From Saccoglossus kowalevskii (Eukaryota > Hemichordata > Enteropneusta > Harrimaniidae): a stretch of 40,687 bases of DNA. Each line of letters begins with the position of its first letter. Position 1 is the stretch's first letter. The position numbers and the translations under genes are program-made. Under the pieces are notes generated by a model. The model saw only the letters and a list, made by a program, of their open reading frames with translations, was not told where the DNA came from and ran no database searches. Shown piece after piece: positions 21,058 through 32,898 of this stretch. The DNA lies in contig NW_003158233.1 of assembly GCF_000003605.2 (NCBI RefSeq), positions 63,746-104,432 on the forward strand. The letters run 5' to 3'.

Positions 21058-24000
21058 TATGGCCGACTATTATAAAGACATTCATTTATAATTACGCTGC
21101 AATTCGAGTTCTGCTCTATATATGATATCGACGAGCGTTTGAAGATACGATTTAAATTAATAATCTATTTTATTTTTTTATGCATTTTATTCGTTTCTGT
21201 TTTATTCGTCCTTTTTTTCTCCGCATGAGACCAGATGAAATCCAGGCATATTTTAAATACGAACCAATTGAGACGATCAGTATTTCCTGGTGATTAATAA
21301 ATTTCCTGATTTGATCCGCGTTCAAATTAAATATTTATATATTTATATAAATATTTTATTATATTAATTGCTACGTTTCCTGTACGATTTATGCAGGAAA
21401 TTATGCTATGAGCAACACAATACAATGTCGTAGTTACTAATTGGTCGAGCACGTGATTGCGTCACAACATATTTCTTTCCCATACAACTGGTATTGCAAA
21501 AGTTAAATGTGTTCTTAATTACAGACATCATATGTAGCATATGGTGTTGCAATTATCTTGGACACTGAATATTATAGTATCACATTGGCTGACAAAAAGT
21601 CGTTTGAATTATTTTTTTTTTGAAATCGTCAGTTTAATAGCAGAAAGGCGCTTAAAGTATCTATACGCGTGAGTATTAGTCTCAGTATTGCACTCTACTG
21701 GTAGTCGTACATTTGTTGCTACATTTATTTGATTAATCGCGCAATAGACATGATTTACGATATTACACGTGTATGATGAGCAACATATGTAACACTGTCC
21801 CTGATAGCAATTTGATGTTATTATTTCGTACTGAATAGCTAGTATCTTTATACTATAATATATGCGCGTAGGCAACTCATTTTATACAATAGAAAAACGC
21901 CAAATAAATATGAAAATTCTCCCGCTAGGTGATAATGAAATTCTTCTTGTGAATATTCACAATGCAAATTAATGTATTTTGAGTGACTTTGTAAAAAAAT
22001 ATACATGAATGGTGGGAAATATCATAGAATTCTAGTCTATCTGGTAATTGATTGTAGAGTCAATATATCAAGACCACATCTGTGAATTTAGTTACCTGTA
22101 AATACAAGTAATCCAACTGCCCCAGACTAATGTATATTGACAGTAATTAAATTATAACGCATATAAGGAAACATGTTTGTGAAATCTTTAATAGAACCCT
22201 TAATTACATTTACCTGACAAGCGTTTCTAGGACGAATTTGTCTTTTTTTGAGAAACAACCCTAGTACCACATGGTATGAAATTAAATAAACAATGGTGAC
22301 AGTTTACTAGAAATATTGGACTTTTGCAGAATAAAAAATACTTTCAATGACAATATGGGACCAGTAACAAAAATAATATTCTCACAGCAAATTGCAGATT
22401 GGTATTTTATTCACGCCTAAATCACTTATCTGTGCCACTGGAATTGAATATAGAAACAATACGGTGTCGAGCAAGGATCAGTCTGCAATAATTGTTTGGT
22501 TTGATATATGTATGATAAACATTTTTTGTAGAATGACCTCTGACCATAAAATGTTATTTTATTCACTAATACCTTTCTGTGTTTCCTTTTGTTATTTTTT
22601 TTTACAATAATACACGTATGAAACTCGTTATGTTCATCACATGACCTCCCCGACCTTGTCCATTTTACTGATTAGGCAGAATTAGATGGACACAGACATG
22701 ATAAATATACGCGCATATCTCGACCAGGGTGAATCGCCTTGCCATCAATCCAATTAGAACTTTTCTTATCCAGAAGTAATAATCTTAATTACTATGCATC
22801 CTAGGTCATGTAAATATACTGCCAGAAACGTTTTTTGTTCATGCATGATAAACAAATATAAAGTTGCCGTGGTTGTCATAAAGAGCTGGTTTTGTAATTA
22901 ATGGCACGTGAATTCATTCAATCATAACATATAGTTATTCATTTAGTGTTTTCACCGCGAGGTAGGCAAATATTAATACCTTACAACGGTGGGTTTTCAA
23001 GTTTTGTAATTGGTCAAAGTAGATGAAATAACAAAATAATGTTTATGTAAACAAGAATCTATAGCATGCGTTCTCTTCAAACAAATATCTCTAATTTTCC
23101 CGTGTGTTTACGATAACATTTTTGCAGAATGTTCGAATTTGAACCACTTTACTGTCCGCAGTCCTCGCGTAAAAATTATCACAATCCTCGATACATAATC
23201 ATAAAAAAGACTGGCAACGTTTCGACGCGATTGAAAGGAATTGGCTGCGTTCACAAATAATGACTGGGGAGATAAATCGACTTTTAAAAGAAACGTAAAG
23301 CTGTCAGCAATACCGACAGTAAGTAGTCCGGAAATCCGGCACCGGGAAATCACAACGAATTTAATAAAGCTTATTTAATTGTAATAGTAACTCCCTTACA
23401 TTTATGTGGCAACATGAGCATATGACAATATTGGTGTTATTGAAATATACAATGTCATTTATTAAACGATATAGAGAATTATAATACAATTGTACAACAT
23501 ATGTTCAGAAAATACTGTTCGAAATCCTTACCACGTTAACGAATTGAATCACCTACCCAACATGGAGAATATACTTAACATTATAAATCTAGTCAGATCG
23601 AAAATAAACATAGCACATATTATGTTGTTACTACTAGGCGTGTGTCGGCGCTTTTATCAAGTATCTGTAAATTGTGACTATATGCGAAAATTAGCGTAGT
23701 AAAATCAGTAAGCACTTTAGAATTAGTCCATACGGACTAGAAATGAAGAGACAAGTAATAACAGAGGCACGTCCTCATACAACCGCAGTTATCTGCAGAA
23801 AGGCAGAAAATAAAGTAGCTATCTTATATCTGCGGGTGTCGGTTAGTTAACGCCGACGCTGTCTGATATCTCTTCAGCGATACAGTAACGTTAGAAAAAT
23901 GTACATTGCGGTTACATTGTTGCAGAATGTAATCTTTGGCAAAGAACATTGTTTTCCAAAGTCACTGCCTACTCTCTGTGGGAACATTTGGTTTAAAATG

Positions 24001-26898
24001 GTATCAACTACGTGGGAAGTTATGGGCATTAGCAGTTGCGAAAATGGAGTAGCTCAGTAGCCTCTACTAAGCAATTTCATCACTCGGTTGGCCTCCACTG
24101 CATACATTGTTCGAATTCGTATATCCAATTCATTACGACGCTACTGGATGTCAGTGTTATGTAATTTATATCGATCACTGAACTAATCGTTTCTCATCCG
24201 TGATGACACTGTCGCTGAGCAACGAATGCGTAATGCAAATATGGATTTTCTTTCACAGCCTGGGAAAAATGCACATATTATTCCTTATTATATACCTTAA
24301 TAGTACAGAACACGTCCAATCTCAATTAATGCACTCGATATAGCTCCTTATATGAATACGTCTTACATTCTTACTGGTTACTGTGTGTTACGTAGATACA
24401 AAAGAATAACACGGCAACAACCAAAATAAAAGGGAAAAGTTTACCTAGGTCGCCGTTGATTATTAGTATGTTGATAGTAGTGATTCCATACAATTGGTTC
24501 ATGCCAGGAGATTAAATATCAATCTCAGAAGTGTACTATCTATATGTCGGTGTTTTACACAACATTTCTTAAATTATTCTTAGAAAATATAATTGTTAAA
24601 AACAATTGTTTTGTATATAAATTTAATGTTGTTTGGTGCTATGAAGTCAAATATAGACGAGACATAACTTGTTTTCCCAAACCTCACCATCATATTACCA
24701 ATACTCCTCACGGTGGTAAACTAAACGAACAGGTGTTTATGGGACGGGGATTGTTTATGCAAATCCTCACATACGAATTATTTTTTTAAGTGAGAATTAC
24801 TAAATTATTTTAATAATTGTAATATTTTTAAGATCACCTATGAGACATACTCCATATAGATTACAATGACCTTGAAATACATTACAGAAACCATAAGCTT
24901 CAATTTAATTATTCAAAAAACGGGGAAGTAACTAATTAACTAAAAAATAAAGATAGATTGAAGGATATATCTGGATATATGCTTGATTGCCTGATTCGTT
25001 GATCTTTTACACAGTTTCCATGTCGACACCAATAAGGGGAGTTTACATAATAAATGTTAAAAACATATTAGCAAACGTTTGAAAATATATTCCCATATGT
25101 TAAAGAAATACTTTGCTCTGATTCCAAGGTATGTACTCATAGGTCGCCGAACCAATTCTGATATCTTTATTTTTTACTGAAACAATATTATAGAATTTGT
25201 TTATATTGTTTGCTACCCAAGCTTACAGTCATAACCACAAATCGTTTTCCAGTTTATAACCCGAAATCAATTTGTTTTGACCGAACGCTGTCAAAGGCAA
25301 GTCAGTCATTATACTTGACGTTTTTCAAACGTGTCGTCACTTTGGGACTGATATGGAAATAAACGCAATTAGATTTCCATGCAAGCATGTGCAACGTAGC
25401 AGTTTCAAACTGTCTTTGGTTGGCATAATCAAAGATGAAGATATTCCGCGAACATTGAATGCCTTTTTTTTCGTAGAATTTTTTTATTTTATTTTTTTTG
25501 TTATCATAATTTATTCTAGATGTATGTTGAGTGTATAGTACCCAAAATAAAGCACAAACACTAAAGCAAATATGTCACGCCACGTCCATGTGAATGCCAA
25601 GAATGGTTGCTAGAATGCCATTTTGAGGTGAATTCTAATCACAAATATTGTTAAGTGGCAATGGGATAAAATGCTTATATCAGTGAAATACAGAATTATC
25701 CTCGAAGAGCTTCGGATTACCGGATAATGACCAGTATTTAAATGTAACTCACTAAGCAGTAATTTAAATTAATGCTGTATCCATGTACCGTGTGACAGCA
25801 ATTTCTTTCATGTGACCTGCCGCTACTTAATGCATATCCTTGACAGCTTAATAACGCCGTGTAATGTAACCTTTGAGTTACGCCTAGAATATAAATGCTG
25901 TTGGTTGCAGCTAAATACTAGAACACTCGCTTGTGAATGGTAATTTTATTTGCATGACTAGTTGTAATGTAGCCAATATATATAATACGACGTATACATA
26001 ATTGATTAGCAAACATGTCACGTTGAATGTATTCATATATACTCAAGACATGACATTGTGAACAAAATGAAACGTGCGACTTCTTCAAACATAGAACCAA
26101 TGATTCGGGACCCAGTCTTAACAAAACATATAAAGAAGAAGTTTTCTGTTTCAAAAATAAATAAATAAAATAGTATACAGCGTCAACACAACAGTTAAAT
26201 GTATCATTTTTTAAATTAAATTTGAGTATTTTATATTTAAATACAAAAGTGAATAATATTACAACAAAGTTGAATGTTCCAAAAAAATATAGTTCTTGCC
26301 GTATTGAAAAAGTCGATTTCTTCCTCTGAATGTATCGGTCCCTCATGGGTGTTTGTTGTTGAAATTTCACTCAAAAACATGGTCTTAAAAATAATAGCAT
26401 TATATTCATTAAAACAATATGAAATACAGACATCTCATATTGTTTTTAATAGATGGAATTACATGTTGTGATTCGATAACTAATTATATTTGCCGTACGC
26501 GTGAAAACATCCAGTTACCAGCACTACAGCTATGACTCATTTAACAGTTCGCTGTCAGTTTGGCATAAAAAAAATATATTCCGAGTTGATTCCCCGTGTA
26601 TTATCAAGCTGATGCGCTCCTTCCAAAGACCTTCGGGTTATGCGTGGAATTACCTCACGTCGGATACATCACATTTCCACACAGGTCAACAAGATCACGC
26701 ACTCATACAAAGAAGGGACGAGCAAGGTTTAATTCTCTCCAAATCAGAAACAGCATATATCTGATTAGAATACTAATCTACACACTATACTGGTTTCAAC
26801 GCATATGGCTAAGTAGTGCTTCAAAAAAACTCACACACAGTCTTTATCTTATTGATGATTACAATCAACTGTAAAAGTTTCGTCAGAACACAAATGGT
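21058..26898. other. Gene-free stretch with one E-box/CRE-like cluster
   Basis: No supportable gene. At 21440-21465 an inverted CCAAT (ATTGGTC) is followed by E-box CACGTG (21450-21455) and TGCGTCAC (21458-21465). CACGTGATT is identical to promoter B at 4794, but no TATA box follows. The longest frame, 25918-26370 minus (150 codons, one hydrophobic segment), matches nothing I know and lies in very AT-rich sequence. Overlapping frames at 26501-26874 are likewise unrecognised. Confidence 0.4.
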
Positions 26899-26899
26899 A

Positions 26900-27295
26900 G
26901 GCTAATTTGCATATATATGAAGTGACTCTTATTGGTCAAAATGCGAATAGTAGTAAGCCAGCTTGTATATATAACGAGAGACACTTATTGGTCGAAATAC
27001 GAATAGTAGTAGGCCAACTTGCATATATATAAAGTGACTCTTATTGGTCAAAATACGAATTGTAGTAGGCCAACTTGCATATATAACGAGAGACACTTAT
27101 TGGTCAAAATACGAATAGTAGTAGGCTAACTTGCATATATAACGAGTGACTTTAATAGTCAAAATACGAATTGTAGTAGGCCAACTTGCATATATAACGA
27201 GTGACCCTCATTGGTCAAAATACGAATAGTAGTAGGCTAACTTGCATATATAACGAGTGACCTTCATTGGTCAAAATACGAATAGTAGTAGGCCA
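26900..27295 (+). repeat. Seven-unit 56-bp tandem repeat with promoter-like motifs
   Basis: Units are marked by TTGCATATAT at 26907, 26963 (TTGT variant), 27019, 27075, 27131, 27186 and 27242. The period is 56 bp with one 55-bp unit. A typical unit holds TTGCATATATAACGAG, then ATTGGTCAAAATACGAAT (inverted CCAAT box), then AGTAGTAGGCCAAC. Units 1 and 3 share an AAGTGACTCTT variant and units 2 and 4 an ACGAGAGACACTT variant, so the first four are two copies of a dimer. Units 5-7 share CGAGTGAC. Unit 1 also carries a perfect octamer ATTTGCAT (26905-26912); unit 5 has lost its CCAAT. Confidence 0.93.
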
Positions 27296-27570
27296 TACAT
27301 AGTTTATCCACACCAATTCGAAAGCGCTTGCACAATAGCAACACAGCTTAACAACACATTAGTCCCTAAAGGTTTTGCTAGATACTTCAGTTTAGCAGCT
27401 GTGAAACGCGACAAAGAAATTGGTCTGCTGACCTGAATGCTGGCGAACTGCACTTAGTAAACAGCTGATTCAATAGATCACATTATGCTAGTGTTGGTAC
27501 AAAGGAATAAAAGAAGCCATAATAAAAGCCATAAATTAATGCGTGTCGTAATTTTGCGATATTTTACGTA

Positions 27571-27762
27571 GTATTTTCATCCTACCATATAAGGAAATTC
27601 GAATTCCAAATATGAAATGATAAAAAAAAACTAGCACGGCTGCCCACTGAGTTTGACCGGATTCAACACAAAGAAATTCCCATGGAAAGAAAAGGTTTAC
27701 AATAATAATAAGGTTATTCCTTACGGTGTACTTCAGGCAGTAAACCGTTGCATCGACCTCCG
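27571..27762 (+). repeat. Dispersed repeat with twin CArG boxes, copy 1
   Basis: Shares with 31309-31488 the segment TATTTTCATCCTACCATAT at the left, CGAATTCCAAATATG, a diverged middle (GAGTTTGACCGGATTCAA here, GGGTTTGAGCGGACCCTCAA there), and CAGTA...GCATCGACCT at the right. It contains CCATATAAGG (27585-27594), a consensus CArG/SRF site, and CCAAATATGA (27606-27615), one base from consensus. The starts are 21 bp apart, as in the other copy. An overlapping minus-strand frame (27536-27865) has no recognisable content. Confidence 0.75.
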
Positions 27763-27769
27763 ATGCGCT

Positions 27770-29640
27770 GCGGTCGATACTCTTGCTGTACTGTCTTCGT
27801 TTATACTTTGAGGTATCCTCGTAATAGCCCATATACATATAACCTCTCACTATAATACCATACACGTGTTTAACTTTGTTTCACGTATTTGCTTCTGAAT
27901 GCAAAAATTCAATAGTTCTGTGTGTTTTTAAACATTATAAAATATAAATTTGAAAAGACACTTTTTTATTTGATGTTGCTGCATGTAAAAAGTGCATTTT
28001 TTTCTATAACAAAATATGTGTGTGAGCGTGATATTATGAAATGGTGGCACATATAAATGACCTAAATAACCGATAGAAGGTCAATAAATGTCATACATGT
28101 CGTTATCAAAGTCCTCTACTGCCATTCCCTAATTAAAAACGAGAACTCACTGAAAATGTCATGAAACTAATTAACAGCATTATATATGTCAATAAGAATT
28201 ATGATAGTAGTTGACCTGATTTTTTCTAGTAGATATCATATATTATATATTATGTAAAATACATTGTATGCGCAGCTTGCCTTTGGCAGACAATATTTGA
28301 TATCTGCAAAAAAACATCGCATTTTGTAAACAGTTTCCTCTGAATCGTATAACTGTCATTCTTTGGAATCCCCTCGTATTCTGTTTCGATTTCTATTGAA
28401 GGAAGTAGCACAGACAGGCAATAACATGTCTTTATATTGTCTGTGGCCATCTGACACTTTACTGAAGTATAAAACCATCAATATTCAAAGTAATTATCAT
28501 CACTAATTGCTCGTAGTCGTGGCAAATCGCCTTAGAGGTATTCATACCAATTGCCGTTGTGATGGGTAGCACGAGCCGCGGGTAATTGCGCGTGACATTC
28601 AAGATTGAAATAATTACCGCGGTTCCATTGAACGTAAGCAAGCAGAGTAATAACGGTAGATATACCTGATACTGCGACGAGGAGGTTGTGACATGTAATG
28701 AACAATTCAGTGAACAATGAATTTTAATCGTTTCGGGCATTGCAAAGTTTGATGTACACATATTGGTCGTTGCTGTCAACCATGCCCACTATTGCATATT
28801 TCGATATGTGACAGAAGCGTATTAACGTTGACTGTTATTCCCCGATTTGTTTTCATATATCATCCATTACAAATAGTATACATGTATTTTAGAATGCTAG
28901 TTTACTAACAACAACAACTACATTTTTATTTGTAAATGTACCAAATTATTAATTACCCGAACAATTATACGTAATTATTTAACAGAGTGCTATAAAGCGA
29001 TAAACTAGAAGATATTCGTATCATACATACATACCTTTCGACAAACTTTAAAATGCACATTTGTAAAACCCACATTGATCGTTAAATACATTCGTTGCTA
29101 GGCTTAATATATAACAATACACATATCTTAACGACTGTGTCAATTGTGTTCACATTACGTATTGTAGGTATAGTATTATATAAAGTTACATAGACTGGAT
29201 TCATGGGTGAGTAATTGAAAAAAAATGCGGTCGGAATTGCGAGTATTCACATTAGTTATCTCCGAGGGCGATTACTGGTTTTGTAAACCGTGCCGTTGGA
29301 CAAATTTAGCTATTAACACACAATATCCATTAACACAATCTTATTTGAACATGTCAGAGATTCATGAATCTGATCAGTATTCAAAAAACGAAACTAAATA
29401 AAATACTATGACTCAAATTTAGAATCAAACACTAACGTTTGTCACTTTTCTATATTTTTTAAAAACGTGTTGATCAAGTAATGTAGCCAATTGTAAATTA
29501 TGTCATTTACTTCCAATTTAGCAAGAAAAATATTGCATGTGTCTTTCGAAAATAACATTTTTTTGAATATTTTTGGTAATTGTCATTTTCACCAATATAT
29601 CTACGCATGTCATATAGTATGCAAAAACGGAACGTCGCCC
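27770..29640. other. Gene-free stretch with one GC-rich inverted repeat
   Basis: No supportable gene. CCGCGGGTAATT (28576-28587) and AATTACCGCGG (28612-28622) form an inverted repeat with one bulged G and a 24-base spacer, in an otherwise AT-rich region. The 106-codon minus frame at 28459-28779 spans it and is unrecognised. Confidence 0.45.
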
Positions 29641-29644
29641 TTTA

Positions 29645-29674
29645 ATTGGTCAAATTAAACCACGTGGGACCAAT
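29645..29674. promoter_or_regulatory. Symmetrical CCAAT / E-box / CCAAT cluster
   Basis: ATTGGTC (29645-29651) and GACCAAT (29668-29674) are perfect inverted copies flanking CCACGTGG (29660-29667). This places two opposed CCAAT boxes around an E-box within 30 bp. ATTGGTCAAA is also the core of each 56-bp unit at 26.9 kb. NF-Y and bHLH-ZIP binding is inferred. No adjacent frame or exon is evident. Confidence 0.5.
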
Positions 29675-29800
29675 ATATTGCATAAAAATCTGAGGTATAT
29701 AGTCTTAATGCGTGGATAATACTAACTAGTTACAAATAGTTGCTGTTTGTTTGTTTCTTTGTTGAAAACAGAAAATAACAAGTATTATTCTTACATGTGG

Positions 29801-29823
29801 ACCACTTGCATATATAACGAGTC
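29801..29823 (+). repeat. Orphan fragment of the 56-bp unit
   Basis: CCACTTGCATATATAACGAG followed by GT matches the TATA-containing half of the 56-bp repeat units 2.5 kb upstream almost exactly. It is followed by CAACCAAT, a forward CCAAT box, instead of the inverted one. Confidence 0.65.
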
Positions 29824-29829
29824 AACCAA

Positions 29830-31305
29830 TCATACACTACGAGCGCCAGCGTGTTTCGCCTTTCACAAATAATTGTTTCAATGTTTTGTTTTTTGTTTTA
29901 AGGCCTGTAAGAAATGAAAAAAATCATAATCATTGGATTAAGAATTAACAGATAAATTTACTGACTAATATGCAAAATGTTTCATCAACATAAATTTCGG
30001 TAGGAAAATATGACGTTCAAATGTTTATATGTAATTATGTACATTTAGTGCTTCTCTCTGATACCCCGGAACTCAATCGTAATTAAATATGTTTATTTGA
30101 ACTTTGGCTGTATACGTTCTTGTGAAGTCAGAAATCCGACTCGTGTACTACCATTTATTTTCTGTAGGGCGGTGTCACTTCGAGCTGCATTAAGTGTGGC
30201 CTGAATTGGCGTGACCGCGAGTTCTAATCCTGTGGTTCATATTGTAAATAAAGTTTATATTCGACTTCAATATATTATATGTCAGTTACTTGTTGCAATT
30301 AAAACACCTACCCACACGCTGTACTTACTATGTTGTCAGACAACGTAGCTCAGACGCCGAGGTTTGTTTGATTACTGGGGCGCCTCACTCCATCCTTTTC
30401 CTGTACAGTAAGTTGCCCTCAATTTTCTGAGTGATCACACTTAGCATTTATGTCGTGTACATAGTATCTGCGAATGCATATCAATCGCAGATAGCGAACA
30501 TCCCCAAACGATGCATTGCAATTGCAGAAAGACGTGGGATTTAGTGAATCAATACGTCTTTCACATTCACAACTCGCTTCTAGAAACAACATTTTGACCT
30601 TAGGTGATGTACGCTTACTGAATACTGATTTAGGAGTATGTTCCGATAAGAATTGAATATATGCCAGTTATATTATTACCTATAACGATGTAATTACAAT
30701 AAACACAAAACGATGGTGGGTTGCGTTAAAGTCAGAGTCAGACATGTGCAATTTTGTAGATCATATGTGTATGTGATTAAAGAGGGATGTCATTACAATA
30801 GCTTTCTCTAAAACTATCTCTTAACACCAATAAAAATCAATTCAAGGCTCTAATTATAGATTTATTCGTTAACAGTCTGTTATCAGCACATATATTTTGA
30901 ATAATTTAACGGATCGTGCTGCATGTATCACGACACAATGGGTGATCATTTGATGATGTACCGCTCACATGTTTTATTTCTTCACGTCTATTACCTACAT
31001 GAGGTTAATTTTGTGTGTATTCAGGCAGTTAAAACATTCGTTTGAATCGTCACATTGTCCGGGTATGATCACGCCAGGTTGTGAAAACAAACATGTTCAA
31101 AGATGCGTTGATTCTGTACAAATATGGTGAACGACTATATTCAGTAAGTGTACATGTAGATAAATGTTTAGGACCGAACCAGTATTAGAATGAACTTTAG
31201 AGAATATTAACCACCGACACCCATATTTTAGGGCAGTGTATATATATTATTTATGAATAATGTTTGTAAAATTATTTACATCTGTCACTGTGCGGTATTA
31301 CACTA
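29830..31305. other. Gene-free stretch
   Basis: No gene, tandem repeat or convincing promoter. A tRNA B-box-like AGTTCTAATCC at 30220-30230 has no A box or cloverleaf around it. Confidence 0.45.
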
Positions 31306-31308
31306 GAT

Positions 31309-31488
31309 ATTTTCATCCTACCATATTAGGAAACGCGAATTCCAAATATGGAACGATTACGCGTGTAAGCGTTCTCTAATAATAAAAACAAACATGGTAG
31401 CCCCAGGGTTTGAGCGGACCCTCAATCGGTTCTGAAAGTTTTGTATTTCGGCATTCCCAATCAGACAGTACGCGATCGCATCGACCTA
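31309..31488 (+). repeat. Dispersed repeat with twin CArG boxes, copy 2
   Basis: Second copy of the element at 27571, same orientation. Here both CArG boxes are perfect: CCATATTAGG (31321-31330, identical to the core of the vertebrate c-fos serum response element) and CCAAATATGG (31342-31351). Their starts are 21 bp apart, two helical turns. The two boxes also form an imperfect 12-bp inverted repeat. The copy runs to GCATCGACCT near 31488 and continues directly into a GACT then TAAA array, which may be its tail. Confidence 0.78.
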
Positions 31489-31493
31489 ATAAC

Positions 31494-31700
<207 letters not shown>

Positions 31701-32763
31701 GTGAGGTCATCTGAATGAAATGAGAGAGCAAAACTGCCGTACTGTGAATTATACATTAATATTTCACAGCATGAAGTTACGTTGCCATAGTGATATTGAC
31801 ATACTAGTAGATGTTATTTATAAATGTACTCAAAACAAGTAAATGTTGGTGTGTATTAACAATGTTCGTGATTCATGTAGATAAATACCATGCATATTTG
31901 AACAATTCTAAATAATATATGATCAACAGTCGATCAGTCGCACACATATTTACTCGGTCTCTAAACTTTAGAAGCGACTATACATAGATAATGCGCGTGC
32001 CTAATTGCCACGACGAACACGTTATAAAAGCAGAATATATGACTTCAAGTATCTGACGATTAAAATAAACGTATGTTTGTTCTGCCTGGCCGAAGTAATA
32101 CGATTTGAAATCACGAGAGATGATTCACTTAATCGAACAGCGAGCTTACCTCAAGGGAGCGTTGCTCATTAATATGCATCCACGTCCCATGCTATATGAT
32201 ACACGTTTGAATGTTTCACCCGAGGTGTCAAGGCAACCAACGATTTACGTGTTTTAATAAGCGATGTCTGCAAAAGCAGACAATTCTATGTCGTACTGTA
32301 TACACTGTTAGTACGCCGATTTCGAACAAATCACATCCACTATGTGAAAATACCTCCATCGCACTTATAATTAGCGGCCAAAATTTAAATATGTATAAAG
32401 TGGATGACAATGCAAATAATATCTTAATAATCAAATAGCATATACATATTGTACATATAAATAATAATAATAATAAGTGGAATATTGTGTGTGTAATTGG
32501 AAAGAAAAAAACACATTCTGTACAGTGTGCGACAAATTTAATTAAAACTCAGCAACGTACACAAGCCATATATTTGTCATTCTTGTTTCCAGTAGCAGTT
32601 AGCAAATCATACATTCAATAAACGGTATTGAGGATGTCCCAGTAAACTCCTTCGTGCTGCGTGCAAAGTTCACAACGACCTTTTGATGGCAATTTTCAAT
32701 TTGTGATGTATGATAATAAGTCTTCATTAGGCCACCGAACTGTACATCTCCGTAGTTACCCAG
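31701..32763. other. Intergenic stretch with an isolated TATA box
   Basis: TATAAAAG at 32023-32030 is a strong TATA match about 30 bp downstream of GCGCGTGCC, but no useful frame or splice donor follows. A short TAA-repeat lies near 32460-32475. The opposed 75- and 68-codon frames at 32211-32438 are unrecognised. Confidence 0.45.
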
Positions 32764-32860
32764 ACTATCGATTATCCAAGTGCAATTATTGTTTATTTTA
32801 ATGTCACCTCACGCTGTCCCTGCCTTAACAGTTATAATTGCACTGCGCGTGCGCATACCG
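32764..32860 (+). promoter_or_regulatory. NRF-1-like promoter module, copy 2
   Basis: Paralogue of the module at 20615-20710: ATCCAAGT (32774-32781), AATGTCAC (32800-32807), TTAACA, then TGCGCGTGCGCA (32844-32855), one base from the NRF-1 consensus. The 26-bp spacing between the first two anchors is conserved; the NRF-1 site is 9 bp further away here because of a small insertion. No TATA box. The first ATG with a signal-peptide-like frame lies at 32899. Confidence 0.55.
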
Positions 32861-32898
32861 TCAGTACAGTGTGTTCAGGATATACGATACGTGGGCAG

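Noticed and set aside
8835-22965. Shared 14-mer TTTTCACCGCGAGG (minus near 8840, plus near 22951)
   Set aside because: Similarity stops abruptly on both sides; a single 14-base match is not enough to call a repeat.
25918-26370. 150-codon minus-strand frame with one hydrophobic segment
   Set aside because: No recognisable motif, very AT-rich codon content, no promoter or splice context. A frame of this length is only mildly unexpected in 40 kb of this composition.
28459-28779. 106-codon minus-strand frame
   Set aside because: Unrecognised, and spans the GC-rich inverted repeat; a second minus frame of 61 codons overlaps it.
30160-30245. tRNA or tRNA-derived SINE
   Set aside because: AGTTCTAATCC at 30220 fits a B box at 9 of 11 positions, but no A box, acceptor stem or cloverleaf could be drawn.
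32211-32438. Opposed 75- and 68-codon frames
   Set aside because: They overlap almost fully on opposite strands and neither shows a domain; the TATA box at 32023 does not lead to either in a convincing way.
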